Below are positions 6,194 through 12,481 of a stretch of DNA of 64,000 nucleotides, in pieces (the first letter of the stretch is position 1; every line of letters starts with the position of its first letter). The stretch covers positions 2,505,935 through 2,569,934 of the forward strand of contig NZ_LT635783.1 of the NCBI RefSeq assembly GCF_900128455.1. Direction: 5' to 3'. The position numbers were made by a program, and so were the translations under genes. The notes beneath the pieces are model-generated. The model worked only from the letters and a program-made list of their open reading frames with translations, did no database searches and had not been told where the DNA came from. Origin of the DNA: Bacteroides mediterraneensis (GTDB lineage: Bacteria; Bacteroidota; Bacteroidia; Bacteroidales; Bacteroidaceae).

Positions 6194-7294
6194 ATGAACA
6201 AAGAAACCATAAATGAATCCCAATTCATACGGTACAAAGATAAGCAAATTTCTTATTGTACCTACAATGGCAGGATATATATTTCTTGCAGGGGGCTTAA
6301 TTCTGATGTCGGGATAAGCATAAGCGAATGGAAATCAAAGAACATGTCGCAAATAAAAACGTATGCAGCCGAAAACGGATTGAAACTAAGAGAAATCATG
6401 TATTTTGGCCAGTATCTAGAAATCGGGATAGCCTTGATGTATTTCGCAAACAATAAAGAATTGACAGAGTGTGTAAAGAATCAGATTGGTAATTTAAATT
6501 CAAAAAATATGAATGAGATGCAGGTTTTACAGAGAACAACTTTATTAGGTAAAGAACTTACTGTTTACGGCAATGCAGAGAATCCGTTGTTTCTTGCTAA
6601 AGATGTAGCAGAGTGGATTGAATACGATGTAAGCAGCCTTAATAAACTCGTAAACACAGTAGACGAAGATGAAAGGCTGGTCGGAACATTATTCCGGTCA
6701 GGTCAGAACCGTCAAGTCTGGATGCTCACAGAGAACGGTTTATATGAAGTCCTGATGCAAAGCCGCAAGCCGATAGCCAAACAGTTCAAGAAAGGCGTAA
6801 AAGCCATACTGAAAGAAATCCGTACCAAGGGCGGTTATATGGCAGTAAAATCGGATGATACGCCAGAAGAAATCATGGCAAAAGCCATCCTGTTAGCAAA
6901 CTCAACCATCGAAAGGCAGAAAGAACGAATATCTGTACTTGAAACCGAAAAGAATCTGGTAGAAGAACAGAACAGACTGATGGCGCCAAAAGCTGCCTAC
7001 TTCGACAATGTCCTTCAAAGCGAAGGATTGATAACAACAAATATCATAGCCAACGAACTTGGCATGAGTGCCAAAAAGCTGTACAAGATACTAAAAGATT
7101 TAGGCGTATTGTACAACCAGAATGGGGTTTACATGCTTTATGCCAAATACAGGGGATTAGGTTATGACAAGTACAGGACACACACCTATACAAGTGATAC
7201 CACTGGTATGCAGGTTGCAAAGCAATACTTGTGTTGGACGCAACTTGGTAGAAAGTTTATACTTGATTTAGTAAACAGTAAATCGGCAGCTTAA
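6194..7294 (+). CDS. Phage antirepressor-like protein (BRO-N and KilAC/ANT domains)
   Basis: 366 residues from ATG 6194. An N-terminal piece of about 100 residues (KDKQISYCTYNGRIYISCRGL) is a separate small domain. Then comes a BRO-N domain (LLGKELTVYGNAENPLFLAKDVAEWIEY ... VWMLTENGLYEVLMQSRKPIAK), a coiled-coil linker rich in E/K, and a C-terminal KilAC/ANT domain (ITTNIIANELGMSAKKLYKILKDLGVLY). Such proteins bind DNA or repressors and can trigger prophage induction. It stands alone with long flanking regulatory gaps. The start choice matters, because an earlier in-frame ATG at 6161 falls inside the hairpin. Confidence 0.75.
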   Translation: MNKETINESQFIRYKDKQISYCTYNGRIYISCRGLNSDVGISISEWKSKNMSQIKTYAAENGLKLREIMYFGQYLEIGIALMYFANNKELTECVKNQIGNLNSKNMNEMQVLQRTTLLGKELTVYGNAENPLFLAKDVAEWIEYDVSSLNKLVNTVDEDERLVGTLFRSGQNRQVWMLTENGLYEVLMQSRKPIAKQFKKGVKAILKEIRTKGGYMAVKSDDTPEEIMAKAILLANSTIERQKERISVLETEKNLVEEQNRLMAPKAAYFDNVLQSEGLITTNIIANELGMSAKKLYKILKDLGVLYNQNGVYMLYAKYRGLGYDKYRTHTYTSDTTGMQVAKQYLCWTQLGRKFILDLVNSKSAA

Positions 7295-7303
7295 AAACCG
7301 GTC

Positions 7304-7333
7304 ATACACACGTCATTAAGTTGGCGTGTGTAT
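7304..7333 (+). terminator. Hairpin after antirepressor gene
   Basis: ATACACACG (7304-7312) pairs perfectly with CGTGTGTAT (7325-7333). Only AAAAG follows, so it is a weak intrinsic terminator at best, although its position just after the gene fits 3' end formation. Confidence 0.4.
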
Positions 7334-7402
7334 AAAAGCAAACATTTGGCTTAATGTTTCGTATGCGTTGAATTGTTATTTATAATTGTCTTCATAATTA
7401 GG

Positions 7403-7410
7403 TATCTTTG
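7403..7410 (+). promoter_or_regulatory. -7 box of the phage tRNA gene
   Basis: TATCTTTG at 7403-7410 matches the Bacteroidetes -7 consensus and lies 16 bp before the tRNA 5' end. No TTG is found at the ideal -33 spacing. Confidence 0.45.
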
Positions 7411-7425
7411 TGATAAAGGTACTAT

Positions 7426-7497
7426 CGCGGGGTGGAGCAGTGGTAGCTTGCTACTTTGACTTGGTAGAGGTCGCGTGTTCGATTCACGTCCCCGCAA
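7426..7497 (+). tRNA. Phage tRNA, anticodon GAC (Val) by eye
   Basis: The 72-nt segment folds as acceptor CGCGGGG/CCCCGCA, D-arm GAGC-AGTGGTA-GCTT, anticodon arm CTACT-TTGACTT-GGTAG, five-base variable loop and T-arm GCGTG-TTCGATT-CACGT. Read this way, positions 34-36 are GAC, which decodes valine. Two features are odd. The first base pair is C1-A72, a mark normally seen in initiator tRNA, and position 37 is U instead of a purine. No CCA is encoded. It may be a divergent phage tRNA with altered identity. Confidence 0.65.
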
Positions 7498-7520
7498 CTG
7501 ACATTTAAATTTACACGATT

Positions 7521-7910
7521 ATGAAAGTATTGACATTACAGATTAACAAAGAATGTTTTCAAGACATCCTAAACGGTAAACAAGATGTAGAACACAGATA
7601 TGTTTACCCCTCAAATGTAAAGAAATATGTTTATTTCAGACATAAAGGGATAGACTATACAAGGCAAGAGGATATACCTGACGATGGCGAAAAAATAGAG
7701 GTTGTACCAGTTAAATATGATGCATTGTATCTGATAAACGGCAGGCGCAAAGATGCACCACGTCTAACCGTAGAAGTTAAGTCAGCCGAATATGTAATTT
7801 TTACCGATGAAGAAGGCAATGACCTTGTAAGAGTTGAAAACGGTGTAGAATATCTTATAAGCCAAGTATGGTATCATCTTGGCAAAGTGATAAGTACAGA
7901 GAATATTTAA
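7521..7910 (+). CDS. ASCH-like phage protein
   Basis: 129 residues. It starts MKVLTLQINKECFQDILNGKQDVEHRYVYPSN, which matches the first strand-helix of ASCH-type domains. YDALYLINGRRKDAPRLTVEVKSAEYV in the second half is the rest of the barrel, and the C-terminus YHLGKVI is similar to that of the protein at 3928-4335 (FHLGEII), so the two may be distant paralogues. The function is unknown. It lies between the tRNA and the IbrA/IbrB-like genes, with the start context ACACGATTATG. Confidence 0.6.
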   Translation: MKVLTLQINKECFQDILNGKQDVEHRYVYPSNVKKYVYFRHKGIDYTRQEDIPDDGEKIEVVPVKYDALYLINGRRKDAPRLTVEVKSAEYVIFTDEEGNDLVRVENGVEYLISQVWYHLGKVISTENI

Positions 7911-7972
7911 TCTAAATAGTCTAAAGCTGAGTCACAAGAGCAATTAACAGAGTTGCCGGGCCAAGACGAAAT

Positions 7973-8104
7973 ATGAATGGTGCCGGTTTAGGTGGAAGAC
8001 TGGTAGCAAACCGTAGAAATACGGCAAGTGCTTCACAGTTAGGTAGTAGAGAACAAAGGCGATATGACTTAAATGCCGCCTTTGCTGGTGCAGGAGGCAA
8101 ATAA
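7973..8104 (+). CDS. Small phage protein of 43 residues
   Basis: A short ORF beginning MNGAGLGGRLVANRRNTAS and ending AGAGGK. Its TAA overlaps the next ATG (TAATG at 8102-8106), which strongly suggests real translation and coupling to the IbrA-like gene. It is glycine-, arginine- and alanine-rich with no known domain. It resembles in style the other small basic ORF of this cluster at 8839-9051. The function is unknown. Confidence 0.5.
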   Translation: MNGAGLGGRLVANRRNTASASQLGSREQRRYDLNAAFAGAGGK

Positions 8105-8790
8105 TGAACAAGTATGCACTCTCTATGCAGATAATACGCAGTATCCGAGAAAAGACGGATACTGCTGTATTGTATTATTCTGCTGGTGGTAAAGATGGTA
8201 TAGCCTTGTTGGATATGCTTGCAGGTGTATTCAATAAGGTTATATGCTATTATATGTACTTGATACCTGACTTAGACCACGTGCAGCCCTATATCAGATG
8301 GGCAGAAAATCACTACAAGAATGTTGAAGTACGCCAAATAGAACATTTTCAGCGTGACTATTACATTTCATGTGGTTTCTTTCGTGATCCTGACAACTCA
8401 GTAAAACCGAGAAAAATAGGTGAAATAGAGTAGGCGGTAAGAGAAGAAACAGGCATAACATACGCATTCAGCGGGATGAAAGGTGTAGATGGATACATGA
8501 AGCGGATGCGGTTAAAGAAGTTTGCGAAGTCCGGTTATATAACAGACAAAGGTATGGTCTATCCTCTTGCATTATGGACGAATAAAGAAGTGCTTCAATA
8601 TATTAGACTAAGAGGATTAATACAACCTTTTGTATATAATCCAGGTGCTATAAGTCAAGGTTTTACCATTGATTTAAAAACAATGCTCATGATGCGACAC
8701 AGATATCCACATGATTTTAAACGTATTTTGGAAGAGTTCCCATACTCTGAAAAGCTAATTTTCGATTATGAATATAAACACAGAAAGTAG
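8104..8790 (+). pseudogene. IbrA-like PAPS-reductase-family gene interrupted by an in-frame TAG
   Basis: One reading frame runs from ATG 8104 to TAG 8788-8790, broken only by a TAG at 8431-8433. The first part (109 residues) holds a PP-loop-like YYSAGGKDGIALLDML. The second part, after the TAG, starts REETGITYAFSGMKGVDGYMKRMRL and continues as clean coding sequence of the same family to EYKHRK. Read through, the product would be 228 residues. The family (PAPS reductase/IbrA) pairs with ParB-like IbrB, here at 9048. Either the gene is newly inactivated or the TAG is suppressed. TAG ends several other genes of this phage, which argues against general recoding. Confidence 0.7.
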
Positions 8791-8838
8791 AGGTATTGAG
8801 TCAGAAAAAAATCGTTATCGGAATTAGAAAGTCAAAGA

Positions 8839-9051
8839 ATGCGTATTCTGTATCGTGCAGCTCGTCAATATGGGCTAGGCACAAACAGGCAGCACTCTGT
8901 ACGCGATAGAGTCAATTCTGTTACAAGCAGATATAGAACAAATATGTTCAGATACTTTGGCTCAGACACGATTTCTCCTGCACAAGTAAAACAAGGAGTA
9001 CCAAAAAGATTTTATGTAGGATTAAAAAACGCGCAAGGTAGTAAAGGATGA
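8839..9051 (+). CDS. Small basic phage protein, 5' end possibly frameshifted
   Basis: 70 residues from ATG 8839 (MRILYRAARQYGLGTNRQ), arginine-rich, with no known family. The same frame upstream, back to 8800, encodes a coding-like segment (SLSELESQRM) that is cut off from a start by a TGA at 8797. A seven-A run at 8804-8810 offers a simple one-base shift that would connect it to a TTG at 8796. The stop overlaps the IbrB-like start (ATGATGA at 9048). It belongs to the IbrA/IbrB cluster; its function is unknown. Confidence 0.5.
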   Translation: MRILYRAARQYGLGTNRQHSVRDRVNSVTSRYRTNMFRYFGSDTISPAQVKQGVPKRFYVGLKNAQGSKG

Positions 9052-9848
9052 TGACAAAAAATAAAATAACGCAACCGGAAAGTAGGGAGATACAACGAAG
9101 TATCATAAATTTTGCCAATTATAATCCCCGTAAAATTGCCCCAGAAGCTCGCAAGAGCTTGAAAGAAAACTTAAAACGTATAGGATTATTAGGCGGTATA
9201 GTTTGGAATGAAGTTACAGGTAATCTTGTGTCAGGGCATCAGCGTATTTCGATTATAGATGAGGTGAATAAGTATAACTCTGACACGAAAGAAAATGACT
9301 ATCTAATTCGTGTTGAAGTAGTTCGAATGGATGAAAAGACTGAAAAAGAGCAGAACATCTTTATGAACAATAGAAGTGTACAGGGCGAATTTGATTCAGA
9401 TATGCTAAAAGATATGCTTGATGGTATTGATTATAGCCTTGCCGGACTGAATGACTTCGATTTGAATATGCTCGGAATTGGTGATTTAGACTTTTCTATT
9501 AATGATGATATTTGGAGAAAGGAAGATATATTGGATGATTCATTATCAGCCATAGATGAATCTACTAAAGATGGTGATGAAAATAAAGGCATTAACCGTT
9601 CCAATAATTTTTATGAGGATTCAAAAGAAAATCAAATTGCACGTCACAATGAAGTACAAAAGATAAAAGACAGAATTAGTAATCAAAACAGCTTTGAGAA
9701 AGATAACGGAATGCTGAGTTATGTAGTGCTGTCCTTTAATAGCCCAACGGAAAGAGCAAACTTCATGGAAATGTTCGGTTATGAATTTGATGAACGTTAC
9801 ATTGACGGAAAGGAGTTTATGGATAGGGTCGAATTTGGAATTGAGTAA
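9048..9848 (+). CDS. ParB/Srx-fold protein, IbrB-like
   Basis: 266 residues. The N-terminal ParB-like domain shows FANYNPRKIAPEARKSLKENL, then GGIVWNEVTGNLVSGHQRISII, with the G-H-Q-R signature of the ParB/sulfiredoxin nucleotide-binding fold. The rest is an acidic linker and a C-terminal domain (LSYVVLSFNSPTERANFMEMFGY). IbrA/IbrB-like pairs are common in phages and mobile elements, with roles still unclear (regulation or DNA modification have been discussed). The partner at 8104 is split by a TAG, so this copy may act alone. The terminase genes follow at once. Confidence 0.7.
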   Translation: MMTKNKITQPESREIQRSIINFANYNPRKIAPEARKSLKENLKRIGLLGGIVWNEVTGNLVSGHQRISIIDEVNKYNSDTKENDYLIRVEVVRMDEKTEKEQNIFMNNRSVQGEFDSDMLKDMLDGIDYSLAGLNDFDLNMLGIGDLDFSINDDIWRKEDILDDSLSAIDESTKDGDENKGINRSNNFYEDSKENQIARHNEVQKIKDRISNQNSFEKDNGMLSYVVLSFNSPTERANFMEMFGYEFDERYIDGKEFMDRVEFGIE

Positions 9849-9871
9849 TCAAAATAAACAGATACGCGCGC

Positions 9872-10276
9872 ATGGGAAAGAAGCCAGACATATTGAAATT
9901 CAGAGAGATTCTTCATAAAACAGGTGGAAATCTCTCTAAAGTTGCTGCTGTATTCAATGTAACCCGAAAAACCGTGTATGATTGGGCCAGAACAGACAGC
10001 CAGTTCAAAGATGCTATCACCGACGAAAGAGGTTCTCTGGTAGATGAATGCCTTGTATCTGCACGTGTACTTGCGCTTGGTATCCCTGAGAAAGATGAAA
10101 ATGGGAACTTTATCGGATGGCGTGAACGTCCAGATGGGTATATGATTCGCTATTTACTTTCCACATTAGGAAGAAAAGAAGGTTTTGGAGACCGAGAAGA
10201 CGAGGAAGCCGATATTCCAAAGGACATTGACCACGGAATTTCTATTGACTCATGGATTAAAGACAAATTGAAATGA
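9872..10276 (+). CDS. terS: Terminase small subunit
   Basis: 134 residues. An N-terminal HTH (GGNLSKVAAVFNVTRKTVYDWARTD) is followed by a helical oligomerisation region and a C-terminal tail (EEADIPKDIDHGISIDSWI) of the kind that contacts the large subunit. TerS binds the packaging initiation site and feeds DNA to TerL. The stop overlaps the terL start by 4 bp (ATGA at 10273-10276), the usual terS-terL coupling, which is the strongest support for the call. Confidence 0.75.
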   Translation: MGKKPDILKFREILHKTGGNLSKVAAVFNVTRKTVYDWARTDSQFKDAITDERGSLVDECLVSARVLALGIPEKDENGNFIGWRERPDGYMIRYLLSTLGRKEGFGDREDEEADIPKDIDHGISIDSWIKDKLK

Positions 10277-12471
10277 TTGTTCCCCAGACGATATATCATC
10301 CGTTATACACCGATAAGGAGAAGTTCATCATCCTCATCACCGGTGGCCGTGGATCGGGAAAGAGTTTCAACGCTTCCACCTTCATCGAACGATTGACTTT
10401 TGAGCAGACTCCGGTGGAGAAGATTGTCCACCAGATTCTATACACCCGTTACACGATGGTATCTGCCGGCATGTCTATCATTCCTGAAATGATGGAGAAG
10501 ATAGAACTGGACGGAACCACGAAGTATTTCAAGACAACCAAGGCGGACATCGTAAACCGGATGACCGGCAGTCGTATCATGTTCCGGGGTATCAAGACTT
10601 CTTCCGGAAATCAGACGGCCAAGCTGAAATCCATTCAGGGCATCACCACCTTTGTCTGTGATGAGGCAGAGGAGTGGACCAGTGAGGAAGAGTTTGACAA
10701 GATTATGCTCTCCATTCGTAAGAAGGGAATCCAGAACCGGATTATCATTATCATGAATCCCTGTGACTCCAATCACTTCATCTACAAGAAATACATCGAG
10801 AATACCCATCGGCTGGTGGAGATTGACGGTGTACCGGTTCAAATCTCAACTCATCCAAATGTTCTACACATTCATACGACTTACTTCGACAATATCGAGA
10901 ATCTTTCTCCTGAGTTCCTGAATGAAGTCAAGGAAATGAAGGAGAAGAATCCGGAGAAGTACGCCCATGTGGTTATCGGCCGATGGGCGGACGTGGCCGA
11001 AGGTGCCGTGTTCAAGAAATGGGGCATCGTCGATGAGTTCCCTATGTGGTGCAAGAAGGTGGCTATCGGACTGGATTTTGGTTATAGCGTAGATAGTACC
11101 GCCGCAGTCCGCTGTGGAATAATAGATAACGCTTTGTATTTGGATGAGATTGATTATAGAACTGGACTATTATCTACGGATATAATCAAATCTTTGAGAC
11201 CGTGGAATCTAAAAGTCATTGCTGATAGTGCCGACCCCCGACTTATCCAAGAAATTCATAATGGAGGCATAAATATCTATCCTGTTGAAAAGGGTCAAGG
11301 CTCTATAAATGCAGGTATTGATAAAATGCAAAGCATGGAAATATTTGTAACAAAGCGTTCCTACAACCTTATGAATGAATTGCGAAACTATGTTTGGGAT
11401 AAGGATAAAGACGGAAGATACATAAACACTCCTGTTGATGCCTTTAACCACTGCTTTAGAGGTGATACCCTTATTACGACAAATAAAGGCGATATACCAA
11501 TTAAAGATGTGCAAATTGGCGATTATGTTTTGACGCGGAAAGGATTTAGGAAAGTGCTTCAAAAGCACAACAACGGAATAAAGAAAGTAACTGAAAAAGA
11601 GTTTGTTATAGGCTTGTGTAAACGAACTTTTTTTGCTACCTTAGAGCATAAATTTAACGTAAACGGAAAATGGAAGAAGTACGGAAAATTAACGAAAGGG
11701 GACAACTTGTTTGTTCTATCGAGTTTAATGGGAAAGAGTATCGGAGATACCCAAATGGGAAACACCCCAACTATTATTACCACAAATGGAAAGAGAATGG
11801 TAGATACCACCAAGAACTCTTACATCACGCGGTGTATGAATTTTATAAAGGGAAAATTCCAAGTGGCAAAGTCATACACCATATTGACCATAATCCGCTC
11901 AATAATGACATTGGCAATCTTGTTGCGGTTACTCCAAGTGAACATCAAAAACTGCATCCTGAAAAATTATCAGAGTATAAAACAAGAGAACACGCGAGTA
12001 AGGTTTGGTTTACTAAATCAAATTGGGATGAACGCAGAAGAAAGGTTGATGAAACATTATCTAACGAACGCTGGAAATGTCAACAATGTGGCGCAGAATA
12101 CACTCCAACAAATGTACATCAGCGGTTCTGTTCAAAAAAATGTCACCATAGATGGCAATACACATCACCCGAATGCAATGTTGAAATGGTTTGCCAATAT
12201 TGCGGAAAAACATTCATGGGTAACAAATACCTCAAACCCAAATGTTGCTCCAATGAATGTGCGCATAAATTGCAAGGAGTTATCAGACGTAATAACAAAA
12301 AGTGAAAGCTATTGTGAAGTTTATGATTTAACGATAGAGGGTGAACACGAGTATTTCGCAAACGGAGTGCTCGTGCACAACTGCATAGATGCAGCAAGGT
12401 ATTACGTTTTAGGAGAGTTGCTTGGGCGTATATTGAAACCGAAAGATGTTTCAGGAATATTTGGACATTAA
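10273..12471 (+). CDS. terL: Terminase large subunit containing an intein
   Basis: 732 residues before splicing, 422 after. The ATPase domain has Walker A ITGGRGSGKS (residues 22-31) and a Walker B-like FVCDEAEEW (about 127-135). The nuclease domain has IGLDFGYSVDSTA and VIADSADPRL. The third nuclease motif, DAFNH/CIDAARYY, is split by an intein of 310 residues (394-703) inserted between H and C. TerL cuts concatemers and drives DNA into the prohead, so it would be inactive until the intein splices out. The intein linker overlaps an HNH gene in another frame (11670-12305). Confidence 0.9.
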   Translation: MIVPQTIYHPLYTDKEKFIILITGGRGSGKSFNASTFIERLTFEQTPVEKIVHQILYTRYTMVSAGMSIIPEMMEKIELDGTTKYFKTTKADIVNRMTGSRIMFRGIKTSSGNQTAKLKSIQGITTFVCDEAEEWTSEEEFDKIMLSIRKKGIQNRIIIIMNPCDSNHFIYKKYIENTHRLVEIDGVPVQISTHPNVLHIHTTYFDNIENLSPEFLNEVKEMKEKNPEKYAHVVIGRWADVAEGAVFKKWGIVDEFPMWCKKVAIGLDFGYSVDSTAAVRCGIIDNALYLDEIDYRTGLLSTDIIKSLRPWNLKVIADSADPRLIQEIHNGGINIYPVEKGQGSINAGIDKMQSMEIFVTKRSYNLMNELRNYVWDKDKDGRYINTPVDAFNHCFRGDTLITTNKGDIPIKDVQIGDYVLTRKGFRKVLQKHNNGIKKVTEKEFVIGLCKRTFFATLEHKFNVNGKWKKYGKLTKGDNLFVLSSLMGKSIGDTQMGNTPTIITTNGKRMVDTTKNSYITRCMNFIKGKFQVAKSYTILTIIRSIMTLAILLRLLQVNIKNCILKNYQSIKQENTRVRFGLLNQIGMNAEERLMKHYLTNAGNVNNVAQNTLQQMYISGSVQKNVTIDGNTHHPNAMLKWFANIAEKHSWVTNTSNPNVAPMNVRINCKELSDVITKSESYCEVYDLTIEGEHEYFANGVLVHNCIDAARYYVLGELLGRILKPKDVSGIFGH
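11452..12381 (+). other. Intein in TerL, 310 residues
   Basis: Block A starts with Cys1 (CFRGDTLITTNKGDIPIKDV). Block B is FFATLEHKFNVNG with the TxxH signature. Blocks F and G are contiguous at the end (YDLTIEGEHEYFANGVLVHN), with the terminal His-Asn and a Cys as first C-extein residue at 12382. These are the residues needed for class 1 splicing. Between blocks B and F the intein frame encodes about 200 residues with no LAGLIDADG or HNH signature. That DNA encodes an HNH protein in another frame instead. Confidence 0.9.
11670..12305 (+). CDS. HNH homing endonuclease nested out of frame inside the intein
   Basis: 211 residues in the -1 (equivalently +2) frame relative to terL, from ATG 11670 to TGA 12303-12305. 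The HNH core is VIHHIDHNPLNNDIGNL (residues 68-84), then H92 and H96. Two zinc ribbons follow (C137/C140/C154/C158 and C175/C178/C193/C197), probably for DNA binding. The ORF begins just after intein block B and ends a few bases before block F, exactly where an in-frame endonuclease domain would sit. It would act as the homing nuclease for the terL intein allele. The protein sequence looks normal and the intein-frame sequence does not, so this is the functional frame of the insert. Confidence 0.85.
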   Translation: MEEVRKINERGQLVCSIEFNGKEYRRYPNGKHPNYYYHKWKENGRYHQELLHHAVYEFYKGKIPSGKVIHHIDHNPLNNDIGNLVAVTPSEHQKLHPEKLSEYKTREHASKVWFTKSNWDERRRKVDETLSNERWKCQQCGAEYTPTNVHQRFCSKKCHHRWQYTSPECNVEMVCQYCGKTFMGNKYLKPKCCSNECAHKLQGVIRRNNKK

Positions 12472-12481
12472 ACTTTGAAAT

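Noticed and set aside
8104-9051. Phage-wide amber recoding as an explanation of the in-frame TAG
   Set aside because: Several other genes of the same phage end in TAG and the visible tRNA does not have a CTA anticodon.
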